Origin: Natronoflexus pectinivorans
Lineage (GTDB): Bacteria; Bacteroidota; Bacteroidia; Bacteroidales; Marinilabiliaceae
Assembly: GCF_004345615.1 (NCBI RefSeq)
Contig: NZ_SLWK01000002.1
Location: 434,001-498,000, forward strand
Direction: 5' to 3'
DNA: 64,000 nucleotides
Position numbers and translations under genes: made by a program
The notes under the pieces: generated by a model
Told to the model about the DNA's origin: nothing
What the model saw: the letters and a program-made list of their open reading frames with translations, nothing else
Database searches by the model: none
Part shown: positions 27,157 to 34,926 of the stretch, piece by piece
Layout of the letters: each line of letters begins with the position of its first letter
Numbering within the stretch: the stretch's first letter is position 1

Positions 27157-28755
27157 ATGAAGAAATTGCTCTGTGTACTATGGAACTCTTGTTTTCTTCT
27201 GTTTTTGGTGCTTCTTTTTGGTTGCAACAGAACTCCTGTTACCGAAGTGCCGTCAATGCCGTTAATCCATCTAGAATTTGATAACAAAATATCCAATGAA
27301 GGGGTTTTGCCTGTAACTTTTAGAGGTGATGAAAATGTCTCTTTCTCTAAAGACGGTGTTTCTAATTATTCCTTAGATCTGACATCGGCTGCAAAATTTC
27401 GTAAACCTGTAGTTATTGTAAAAGGTGATGGGCAGTCGTTCAACGACTACCCTGGATTGTCGATCTTTTTTTGGGTTAAGGCGCATCCGGGTGATCCTTA
27501 TGAATATACCATTATCTCTCAACTGGCCGATGATGAATTGGCGCCCCAAGGGTGGCTGTTCGGGAAAACAACTTCCGGTTCATACAGATGGATGTTAACC
27601 GATGGTCTTAACGAGGCAGTTTACGAGCCAACCAGCATTCGTCAACCTATTGCTAACGGCGAGTGGCATCTGCTTGGTTATACACTTGATTTTGCCAGAA
27701 AAGAGGCAAGAGTTTATTACAATGGAGAGAATGTCGCTGTGTTTTGTTTGCAAAATTTTAACCTTGATATATTCAAGGGAGACATTTATATAGGTGGTCA
27801 TCCTTTTTCGACCAACCCAATTAGAGATGCTTTTCATGGGTTGATAGATGAATTTACCATATGGAGCAGGGTATTAACTCCTGAGCAGATTAAAACTCTT
27901 TGCGGTGATAAAAGCCAGTTAACGCGAAGACGAAGAGAATCGAGACCCGATTCGTTAACAATTATGACCTGGAATATATGGAATGGTGGTCGTGCTGATG
28001 GCCTTTTTGCAGGGCCACAAAGGGTTGCAGAGATCATTCGAGAATCCGGCGCCGATATTATTTCTTTGCAGGAAGCCTTTGACAGTGGCGAAATGATTGC
28101 AGACATACTTGGCTTTTATTACTATCAGCGAAGTCCTGGTCTGAGCATTTTAAGTCGCTACCCGTTTGGACGAACTTACAATGTTTATCGTCCAAGACAC
28201 TCTGGGGCTGTTGTGGTAAATCTTCCCAGGGATAACCAGATTGTAATGGTTCCCGTTGCCTTAAGCTACCTTCCCAATCTTGGTCCCTACATTATGTCTG
28301 GCCACGCCAGATCCGATTCAGTAATTATCAGGGAAATGCAATCACGAGGAAGCGAAATTCGTTTTATTATGTGGGAAATGCAATCTATCCAAAATTCGTA
28401 CAGCGATTATCCCATCATATTAGCAGGTGATTTTAACTCCGGGTCACATCTCGATTGGACAGAAGCTAATCGTGAGAGCCGGTTTGATCTTGTTATAGAG
28501 CATCCTGTGAGTAAAACCATCGAGGATGCTGGTTTTATAGATGCTTTTCGTTATATTTATCCTAATGAAGTAACCAACCCCGGTTTTACCTGGTCACCCA
28601 GATATAAAGAAGTTATGCAGGACAGGATCAATTTTATTTATTATAAAGGCCCCGGATTTAATGCATCCTGGAGTCGAGTTATAGATCAGTTTGAACCAGG
28701 TTTCCCTTCTGATCATGCAGCGGTTGTTGTTTCTTTTAAATGGGACGATCAATAA
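27157..28755 (+). CDS. Lipoprotein with LamG domain fused to endonuclease/exonuclease/phosphatase domain
   Basis: 532 residues. The lipobox LLFGC places Cys23 as the lipidated residue. A LamG/concanavalin-like domain occupies about 35-250 (FFWVKAHPG, LIDEFTIWSRVLTPEQI). A DNase I-like EEP fold covers about 268-530. Metal and catalytic residues are visible: Asn273 (TWNIWNGG), Glu306 (SLQEAF), Asp425 and Asn427 (AGDFNSG), and Asp519-His520 (FPSDHAAV). EEP enzymes cleave phosphodiesters in nucleic acids, phospholipids or inositol phosphates; the substrate is unknown here. An outer-membrane location is inferred from the lipid anchor. Its stop lies 8 bases before the sigma factor gene, so the regulatory trio and this enzyme appear to be one operon. 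Confidence 0.85.
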   Translation: MKKLLCVLWNSCFLLFLVLLFGCNRTPVTEVPSMPLIHLEFDNKISNEGVLPVTFRGDENVSFSKDGVSNYSLDLTSAAKFRKPVVIVKGDGQSFNDYPGLSIFFWVKAHPGDPYEYTIISQLADDELAPQGWLFGKTTSGSYRWMLTDGLNEAVYEPTSIRQPIANGEWHLLGYTLDFARKEARVYYNGENVAVFCLQNFNLDIFKGDIYIGGHPFSTNPIRDAFHGLIDEFTIWSRVLTPEQIKTLCGDKSQLTRRRRESRPDSLTIMTWNIWNGGRADGLFAGPQRVAEIIRESGADIISLQEAFDSGEMIADILGFYYYQRSPGLSILSRYPFGRTYNVYRPRHSGAVVVNLPRDNQIVMVPVALSYLPNLGPYIMSGHARSDSVIIREMQSRGSEIRFIMWEMQSIQNSYSDYPIILAGDFNSGSHLDWTEANRESRFDLVIEHPVSKTIEDAGFIDAFRYIYPNEVTNPGFTWSPRYKEVMQDRINFIYYKGPGFNASWSRVIDQFEPGFPSDHAAVVVSFKWDDQ

Positions 28756-28763
28756 TCTGATAT

Positions 28764-29318
28764 ATGCAACAACCTCCATATCCTGAAAAAGAACTATTCG
28801 CGCAAATAGCCAATGGAGATGAAAAAGCTTTCGAAAAGCTTTTTCGGTTGTTTTACCCTATGCTGGTGAATTTTGCCATGAAATATTTAAACGATCGGGA
28901 GATTGCTGAAAACGTTGTTCAGGAAATGTTTGTGAGCATATGGGAAAAAAGGGGGGCATTAAAGGTGGATAACCCCCGGGCATACCTCATGCGCGCTGTC
29001 ACAAATCGATGTTTTAATGAAATGAAATCCAAAAAAACGTTTTATGATGTGGATGATTTTCAGATTCCCGAGGTTGATCAGGATATTCCGGATGAATCAC
29101 TTATTGCAGAAGTGCAATCAGTGATATCAATGCTGCCGGAACAGAGGCAAAAGATCTTTCGCATGAGTCGCTTCGAGGGAATGAAATATAAGGAGATCGC
29201 AGAGAGATTAAATCTTTCTGTTAAAACCGTTGAAGCTCAGATGGGAAAAGCTCTTCAATTCTTAAGAGAGCAATTACCGAAAAAAATTAAAGAGAGTGGT
29301 AAGGGTTTTCCCAATTAG
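28764..29318 (+). CDS. ECF RNA polymerase sigma factor (Bacteroidota FecI-like group)
   Basis: 184 residues, standard for the group. Region 2 is at about 22-90 (FEKLFRLFYPMLVNFAMKY, then the ENVVQEMFVSIWE segment that contacts the -10 element). Region 4 is at about 115-170, with the helix-turn-helix GMKYKEIAERLNLSVKTVEAQ. It should direct transcription when released by the FecR protein encoded 39 bases downstream. Confidence 0.93.
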   Translation: MQQPPYPEKELFAQIANGDEKAFEKLFRLFYPMLVNFAMKYLNDREIAENVVQEMFVSIWEKRGALKVDNPRAYLMRAVTNRCFNEMKSKKTFYDVDDFQIPEVDQDIPDESLIAEVQSVISMLPEQRQKIFRMSRFEGMKYKEIAERLNLSVKTVEAQMGKALQFLREQLPKKIKESGKGFPN

Positions 29319-29357
29319 TGTTGTCAATATTACAGGAATGCTATAGAATTATCGCAA

Positions 29358-30356
29358 ATGAAATTATCAGACAATATAAATTACAATCAGTTATGCAGGG
29401 TGTTGTCGGGCGAGGCGACCAGTAAAGACATGGCCTTTCTGGAAACCTGGCTGAGAAGTGATGAGAGAAATCATGAGATATGGAATGAACTGAGGGAATC
29501 ATGGATGCTTGCCGGAACTGCTTCGCAATGCGATCAAATCAATACAGACAGTGCATGGCAACAAGTTAGTGCCAGAATGAAGAGTAAACCAACTTCCAAA
29601 AATCGACTGATTCCTATTTATCAATATGCCGCTGCTATTGTTGCTGCAATCGTACTGATTGGTGGCCTGCTCTATTTCCTGCTTCCAACATTTTACCAGC
29701 AGGCTGACCAAGTTGCATATATTACCTATTCAGACAGTTCTGAAATTATTCTGCCTGATGGAACGCTTGTAGCGCTAAACAGCGGTAGCAGTATCAGTTA
29801 TCCGGAAAACTTCGGTGCCACTGAACGACGGGTTTTGTTGTCTGGAGAAGCATGGTTTGAAGTAACTTCTGATCAGCAAAATACTTTTATTGTTGAGACT
29901 AGGAGTTTTGAAGTAAAAGTGTTAGGTACCTCTTTTAATGTTCGTTCATACGAACACCTTGAACTTTGTCAGATCGATGTAAACAAAGGAGTTGTCGAAG
30001 TTGTTTCATTTTTGTCTGATTTAGACCCGTTAAAACTGGCAGCAGGGGATGGAGCCGATTTTTATGTTCCATCCGGGACAATGATTAAGCGATCACTATA
30101 TCCCAATAACCTGGCATGGAAAACAGGTGAACTAAGGTTTCATGATGTTTCATTGTATGAGGTCTTTAATACTCTTGAACAAACATACCATATCAGAATT
30201 GTGACAGAAGACCCCTCAATATTAGATGAGAAACTGGTTGCTTCATTTTCTCAGAATACTTTTGATTATATCATGGATGTTGTATGTTTAACTTTTAACC
30301 TGACCCAGGTAAAGTCCGATGAGTTTGTCCTGGTTAAGAGGCTAAATGCAGATTAA
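29358..30356 (+). CDS. FecR-family anti-sigma factor
   Basis: 332 residues. A cytoplasmic N-terminal segment (about 1-84, with the short W-containing anti-sigma helix) precedes one transmembrane helix (about 86-110). The periplasmic FecR domain follows (SDSSEIILPDGTLVALNSGS, GEAWFEV, VLGTSFNVRSY). A C-terminal DUF4974-type domain (about 250-328, LRFHDVSLYEVFNTLEQTY) completes it. It holds the sigma factor inactive until signalled through the envelope, normally by an STN domain such as the one in the next gene. Confidence 0.93.
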   Translation: MKLSDNINYNQLCRVLSGEATSKDMAFLETWLRSDERNHEIWNELRESWMLAGTASQCDQINTDSAWQQVSARMKSKPTSKNRLIPIYQYAAAIVAAIVLIGGLLYFLLPTFYQQADQVAYITYSDSSEIILPDGTLVALNSGSSISYPENFGATERRVLLSGEAWFEVTSDQQNTFIVETRSFEVKVLGTSFNVRSYEHLELCQIDVNKGVVEVVSFLSDLDPLKLAAGDGADFYVPSGTMIKRSLYPNNLAWKTGELRFHDVSLYEVFNTLEQTYHIRIVTEDPSILDEKLVASFSQNTFDYIMDVVCLTFNLTQVKSDEFVLVKRLNAD

Positions 30357-30447
30357 GTTTTTAACCTATTTGGTCAGCATCCCGGTTCTTTAACTTTCGG
30401 CTTTTTATTTTCTGAATACAGATTGTAATTCCAAATCGATTAATGCA

Positions 30448-31977
30448 TTGAATAGTGATGGGGTGACAAGATTAAGCATCATATGGATTTTAAGTGTGAT
30501 CAGTTTTTTCTTTCGAAAAAAACTGATTGTTACCTGTGTGGTTTCATTATTTACAATTGGTACAGTCTGGTCCGGTGATCACCAACGCGATTCCTTAATT
30601 ATCTTAGATGATATTTCCACCTCTGCTTTAATCGACTCTCTTACTGCTATCCATTCTCTGGATTTCGCCTACGATGCCGATATTCTTAACGGATCGGAAA
30701 AGCGCAATATTGCAGTACCCTATCTTATTTCGGAACAATGGCTGGAGGAGGTGTTTGGTCGTGATGGTGTCGAAGTGCGTCTCATTAATAACCAGGTAAT
30801 CATTGGTCGCAGAAGGGGTCGGATTCTCTCTTCTGAGGCAGTCAGAGTTAGCGGAAGAGTTGAGGAGGCTTTATCCGGAGAACCAATGCCAATGGTTAAT
30901 ATTGGCTTAACCGGAAGACCCATGGGTACAATTACAAACGATGCTGGTTATTTTGAGTTTCTGGTGCCGGAGCAGTTCAAAGGAGAACAAATGGTTTTTT
31001 CTCACCTTGGATATATTGGCGAAAAAATTATAGTTCCTTCTCGTGATACCATGGTGGTTGTGAGTCTGGCCTCATCATCGGTAAATTTACCGGAAGTTAA
31101 CATTCTTTATCAGGATGCTGATGTGATTATGCGGCGGGCATCACAAAGGGTAGTTGAAAACTACCCGGTTTTCCCCACTTTTTTAACAGCATTTTTCAGG
31201 GAAACCATACAACAGGATGACCGTTTTGTTGACGTTTCGGAGGCCGTCGTGGAGATTCTAAAACCTTCATATCAAAATGTATTTGATCAGGAAAGAGTCC
31301 GCTTTATCAGGGGAAGAAAGGGAAGAGAAACTGTTGATATGGATTTGATTAATTTCAGACTGGTAGGGGGGCCATATCATTTTTCAAGATTAGATGTGGT
31401 AAGGAATGGAGATTTCTTTTATAATGAGGAAGGGTATTCGCAATACGAATATACTTTTAACGGTGTTGATATTGTATTTGATCGGATGGTTTATCGGGTG
31501 GGATTTGAACCAATTAACGATGCAGAGTCCCTTTTTTATAAAGGAGAAATGCGAATTGATGCTGAATCTTATGCTTTGGTGAGCATTGAATTTGAACTAA
31601 CCTCTGCCTCCATACGGCGGAGTCGAAGTTATTTGGTTCAGAGAGATGCGCGTCGTTTCCGGACAACTCCTTTGTTTGCCAGGTATCTAGTTGAATATCG
31701 CCCATGGGGTGATTTATGGGTGTTATCAAGGGTAAAGGGCGAAGTGAACTTGCGTGTAGTTGATCGGAATAGACGTCAAAGAACAGTTTTTCATACGGTA
31801 TCCGAAATGTTGGTAAGTGATCATACCCGTGCAGCAAGCCAGCATCGGATTCGTTGGGCTGAAACTTTTCGCCCCTCTTATGTGCTTTCTGAGCATCTTG
31901 GGGACTTTGATCCCGAATTTTGGAAGGAATATAACATCATCCAGCCAGACGAAACCCTCGAGAAGGTGTTTAGGTAG
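30448..31977 (+). CDS. STN plus carboxypeptidase-regulatory-like domain protein, no receptor barrel
   Basis: Up to 509 residues. The start is uncertain: the open stretch has no ATG near its N-terminus, and possible initiators are TTG at 30448, GTG at 30463 or GTG at 30496. The last leaves a good signal peptide (RKKLIVTCVVSLFTIG). An STN (secretin/TonB short N-terminal) domain lies at about 52-128, then a CarboxypepD_reg-like sandwich (about 133-210, VRVSGRVEEALSGEPMPMVNI). The last 290 residues are a beta-rich domain I do not recognise (ETIQQDDRFVDVSEA, RRSRSYLV). In SusC/FecA systems the STN domain talks to FecR, but here the TonB plug and 22-strand barrel are missing. The gene closes the EEP/sigma/FecR operon. 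The C-terminal domain may be a dedicated sensor. Confidence 0.8.
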   Translation: MNSDGVTRLSIIWILSVISFFFRKKLIVTCVVSLFTIGTVWSGDHQRDSLIILDDISTSALIDSLTAIHSLDFAYDADILNGSEKRNIAVPYLISEQWLEEVFGRDGVEVRLINNQVIIGRRRGRILSSEAVRVSGRVEEALSGEPMPMVNIGLTGRPMGTITNDAGYFEFLVPEQFKGEQMVFSHLGYIGEKIIVPSRDTMVVVSLASSSVNLPEVNILYQDADVIMRRASQRVVENYPVFPTFLTAFFRETIQQDDRFVDVSEAVVEILKPSYQNVFDQERVRFIRGRKGRETVDMDLINFRLVGGPYHFSRLDVVRNGDFFYNEEGYSQYEYTFNGVDIVFDRMVYRVGFEPINDAESLFYKGEMRIDAESYALVSIEFELTSASIRRSRSYLVQRDARRFRTTPLFARYLVEYRPWGDLWVLSRVKGEVNLRVVDRNRRQRTVFHTVSEMLVSDHTRAASQHRIRWAETFRPSYVLSEHLGDFDPEFWKEYNIIQPDETLEKVFR

Positions 31978-32095
31978 GATTAAGAATCAAAAAAATCCTG
32001 CATAATCCACCTTAAACACGAAGATGCTAAAAGATTAATATCCTGGTGTATAACGCTTCAATGCAGGAGCGGCTCTGTTGTTAATCGAATCGATT

Positions 32096-32335
32096 CTATG
32101 CGCAGCGTTGCTGCAAATAATCAATGGTTGATGGAACTGAGTTGATGCGAGGTAGCGCATCATTATCAATGTTGACATTAAAACTGGTTTCCAGATAAAA
32201 TAAAAAACAAGTCATATCAATCTCATCCATCATCAAATCCATTGAGAATGAAGAATCCTCAGCTATTCTCTCCCTTGGAACTCCGGTCTTTCTTAATACG
32301 CGGTATAAATTCCTTCTTATGTTTTTGCAATTCAT
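32096..32335 (-). CDS. Acyl-carrier-protein-like small protein lacking the phosphopantetheine serine
   Basis: 79 residues from the ATG at 32335; a longer reading uses a TTG at 32374. The pattern fits the four-helix ACP fold: an N-terminal helix (IRRNLYRVLRKTG), the helix II region LMMDEIDMTCFLFYLETSF, and the ending NVNIDNDALPRINSVPSTIDYL, which parallels the EIPD...KI.TV...IDYI of ACPs. In true ACPs helix II begins DSLD with the modified Ser; here it is DEID, Glu replacing Ser, so no prosthetic group can be attached. It stands alone and is divergent from the DUF4494 gene. A structural or binding role is possible; function unknown. Confidence 0.65.
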   Translation of the reverse strand: MNCKNIRRNLYRVLRKTGVPRERIAEDSSFSMDLMMDEIDMTCFLFYLETSFNVNIDNDALPRINSVPSTIDYLQQRCA

Positions 32336-32492
32336 ATCTGTTTGTTTTCTGTTATTTGATAGTATGACAATCAAACTCTATTTGACACGTACTTAGGATA
32401 TGAATTTTTTTTTGCTTTGTTTGAAATTTCTGATTTGCTCATGTTGTTGATAACTTCCTCTCACATGATCAGATTTGTAATCTTTGTCTTCT

Positions 32493-32500
32493 TATCTTTG
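32493..32500 (+). promoter_or_regulatory. Candidate -7 box (TATCTTTG) for the DUF4494 gene
   Basis: It fits TAnnTTTG, 26 bases before the ATG at 32527. A TTTG occurs 15 bases upstream (32474-32477), a shorter spacing than usual. Confidence 0.4.
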
Positions 32501-32526
32501 ACTCTTTAATTTCAAAATTTATTATC

Positions 32527-32973
32527 ATGCATACCTGGTTTGAATGTAAGGTGAAGTACATTAAAATTGATGAAACTACCGGAAAAGAGAAGAAAGTGTC
32601 TGAGCCCTATTTGGTGGACGCTGTATCTTTTACCGAGGCAGAAAGCAGAATTCACAAGGAGCTGGAGCAGATGATTCGTGGAGAGTTCCATGTTACCAAT
32701 ATTCGCAAGGCTGACTATTCTGATATTTTCCCAAATGATAATGCTGACAGATGGTATAAATGTAAAGTGGCATATATTTCCATTGATGAGAATGCCGGCA
32801 AAGAGAAGAAGGTTACATCTCAAATGCTTGTAATGGGGAACGATTTAAAAGAAGCGTATGAAAATCTTATGAATTCGCTGTCGGGCATGACCGTGGATTT
32901 TGAGGTTACTGCTATTATCGAGAGCCCTATCATGGATGTGTTTCCATTTTTTAGTGAGAAAGAAAAGGAATAA
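32527..32973 (+). CDS. DUF4494 family protein with internal duplication
   Basis: 148 residues, cytoplasmic, no signal or membrane segment. The two halves are homologous: WFECKVKYIKIDETTGKEKK (from residue 4) and WYKCKVAYISIDENAGKEKK (from about 76), each ending in a segment closing with IFP or VFP. This matches my recollection of DUF4494, a Bacteroidota-restricted family of unknown function. It has its own likely promoter and is read away from the ACP-like gene. Confidence 0.8.
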   Translation: MHTWFECKVKYIKIDETTGKEKKVSEPYLVDAVSFTEAESRIHKELEQMIRGEFHVTNIRKADYSDIFPNDNADRWYKCKVAYISIDENAGKEKKVTSQMLVMGNDLKEAYENLMNSLSGMTVDFEVTAIIESPIMDVFPFFSEKEKE

Positions 32974-33074
32974 CTCCTGTCAACTTATCTTAAAAACCAA
33001 TACAATTGACGCCTTAATGCTTTTTTGGGGCATTTGAGTTGGGTCAGGTGTAGAAATAATACATAAATTGAAAT

Positions 33075-34013
33075 CTATTTAATAGCCGGCAGCATCTCAA
33101 GAAGCGGAGATAAAATGTTTTGTGTTTGCTTTAAGTGCTTTGGTGGAATGGCCACTTTTAATGCCAGAGGGAGAATTTTTACTTCTGCTTTATTGCCAAG
33201 AACAACAGGTTCCCCATCTACATGTCCCAACAGATTGGAGTCATGCTCTATGGTTATTTTTACCGCTTTCACAATGATGTCATATCTGTTTTTGTCAATG
33301 CTTCGGTCAAGCATGCTGATGAGCAGAGCCGGGGCTGTTACTTTCGGGAAATCACGAATCAGGCAAACATCGATTAACCCATCGTCTATACGAGCCTGAG
33401 GGGCAATATGGAAATTGTTTCCATATTGTGTTGAATTGGCGAAACTTATTAAAAAAGCATCCCACAGTTGCGTTTGGCCATCAATGGTTACTTTGTATTT
33501 TGCGCTTTTGTAGTTGGCAAACTCTTTCGTAATTAACTGCATGTAAGCCAGTGGGCCTCTATTCTTCTTTTTTGCAAATTTATGACTGATAAACGCATCA
33601 AATCCAATTCCCGCAACATTCAGAGAGAAATAGTCATTAGCCTTTATGACATCAATTTTTCGGAAATTACACTGGTTTAAGGCTTTTAGGGCTCTGTTTA
33701 TTTTAAATGGAATTTCCAAATGCCTTGCCAGTCCGTTTCCCGAACCGGTGGGGATTATTCCAAGAGCACTTTCTGAATTAATTAGTCCCCGCCCTACTTC
33801 GTTAACTGTGCCATCTCCACCTACGGCAACCACCACGTCATAAGAATCTGCTGCTTCAGAACTGATTTCAAAGGCATGGTTTTTATATTCGGTATATGCG
33901 ATTTCAACGAGCCATTCATCCATGTTCATCTCTTGATGAATGATTCCTTCCATAGACTTTTGACGTCCAATGCCTGATACTGGGTTTATAATAAAAAGAA
34001 TCTTTTTCTTCAT
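33075..34013 (-). CDS. Diacylglycerol kinase-family lipid kinase (YegS/DagK type)
   Basis: 312 residues, the normal family length. The nucleotide-binding motif GGDGT (Gly65-Thr69) followed by NEV and the GSGNGLARHL segment (about 90-98) define the DAGK catalytic domain. The C-terminal beta-sandwich contains GLIDVCLIRDF and the metal-site-like HVDGEP. It phosphorylates diacylglycerol or a related lipid such as a sphingoid base on the cytoplasmic face of the membrane; Bacteroidota make sphingolipids, so the latter is a real alternative. Stands as a single gene. Confidence 0.88.
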   Translation of the reverse strand: MKKKILFIINPVSGIGRQKSMEGIIHQEMNMDEWLVEIAYTEYKNHAFEISSEAADSYDVVVAVGGDGTVNEVGRGLINSESALGIIPTGSGNGLARHLEIPFKINRALKALNQCNFRKIDVIKANDYFSLNVAGIGFDAFISHKFAKKKNRGPLAYMQLITKEFANYKSAKYKVTIDGQTQLWDAFLISFANSTQYGNNFHIAPQARIDDGLIDVCLIRDFPKVTAPALLISMLDRSIDKNRYDIIVKAVKITIEHDSNLLGHVDGEPVVLGNKAEVKILPLALKVAIPPKHLKQTQNILSPLLEMLPAIK

Positions 34014-34036
34014 GAGATATCAATTGATTGCGGCTA

Positions 34037-34044
34037 CAAAGATA
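34037..34044 (-). promoter_or_regulatory. Candidate -7 box (TATCTTTG) for the lipid kinase gene
   Basis: It matches TAnnTTTG on the minus strand, 24 bases before the ATG at 34013. No clear TTG box was found at the expected distance. Confidence 0.4.
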
Positions 34045-34262
34045 CTAAATTGTAAATGGTAAGTCTATTGTTTTCAGTATTAAACTTTTGTTACGGGACT
34101 TTCATTATTTTCCATTTCAGTGGTGTGTATTTGCAGTTCAGCATCAAATATGTGCAATTGTGCAGATGTTAGGCGACCTCATGCTCTATAGTTTATTAAT
34201 TTGCCACCAGTATTGATCATTGTACGGCGATTGTTAAAGAGTTATAAAACATGAAAACCGAA

Positions 34263-34293
34263 TTGGTTTTATGAGTTTTCTATCATAGTTTTG
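34263..34293 (+). promoter_or_regulatory. Promoter for the TetR/RND efflux operon
   Basis: TTG at 34263-34265 and TAGTTTTG at 34286-34293 are 20 bases apart, matching the Bacteroidota -33/-7 arrangement. Transcription would begin near 34300, giving a very short leader before the ATG at 34315. The bases 34014-34262 upstream hold nothing else recognisable. Confidence 0.6.
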
Positions 34294-34314
34294 TATTGTT
34301 CAAAAAATCGAATA

Positions 34315-34926
34315 ATGGAAATAAGAGAAAGAATTCTGGATACTGCCGGAAAAATGTTCTTTACTGAAGGAATACGCAGGGTTACGATGGATGCCATTGC
34401 CCGTAAAATGGGTATGTCTAAGCGAACTATATACGAAATTTTTAAAGATAAAAACGAGATATTAAGAGCCAGTATAGCAGACTTAATAGACAAGAATGAA
34501 TTGGAATTGAATGAACTTAAGGAACGTTCGGCTAATAGTATGGAGTTGATTGTTGGCGCATTTGAGTTTGGAATAAAAGCCATTAATGAAGTGAACCCTG
34601 TCTATTTTGAGGATTTGGAACTTTATCATCCGGAATTGTGGAATGAAACCATGTACCGTCGAAAACAGGAAAGCTATCGTGACTTTCAGAATTTGGTTAA
34701 ACAGGGGATTAAAGAGGGATTCTTTCGCGAAAAGTTAAATGTTCCCCTGGTTGCTAAAATTTTTATCGAACAAATGAATGCCATGCATCGAAGAGATGTT
34801 TTTCCAGCACATGAATATCCTGCTGCGGAGTTGTTCGAAACCTTGTTTTTAAATTATATAAGAGGTATTTCAACCTATGCTGGAATTGAAAAACTTGAGG
34901 AGTTATTATTGTCCAAGTTGAAGTAA
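34315..34926 (+). CDS. TetR/AcrR-family transcriptional regulator
   Basis: 203 residues from the ATG at 34315; a TTG eight codons upstream overlaps the -7 box and is unlikely. The N-terminal helix-turn-helix reads ILDTAGKMFFTEGIRRVTMD then MGMSKRTIYEIFKDKNEIL, classic TetR. The C-terminal helical ligand-binding half (60-200) is unassigned. Its stop overlaps the ATG of the TolC-family gene (TAATG), so it is translationally coupled to the efflux genes and probably represses them in response to a pump substrate. Confidence 0.92.
   Translation: MEIRERILDTAGKMFFTEGIRRVTMDAIARKMGMSKRTIYEIFKDKNEILRASIADLIDKNELELNELKERSANSMELIVGAFEFGIKAINEVNPVYFEDLELYHPELWNETMYRRKQESYRDFQNLVKQGIKEGFFREKLNVPLVAKIFIEQMNAMHRRDVFPAHEYPAAELFETLFLNYIRGISTYAGIEKLEELLLSKLK

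Noticed and set aside
31978-32095. Possible terminator AGGATT...AATCCT after the STN gene
   Set aside because: The stem is six bases with a long A-rich loop and no T tract; too weak to call.
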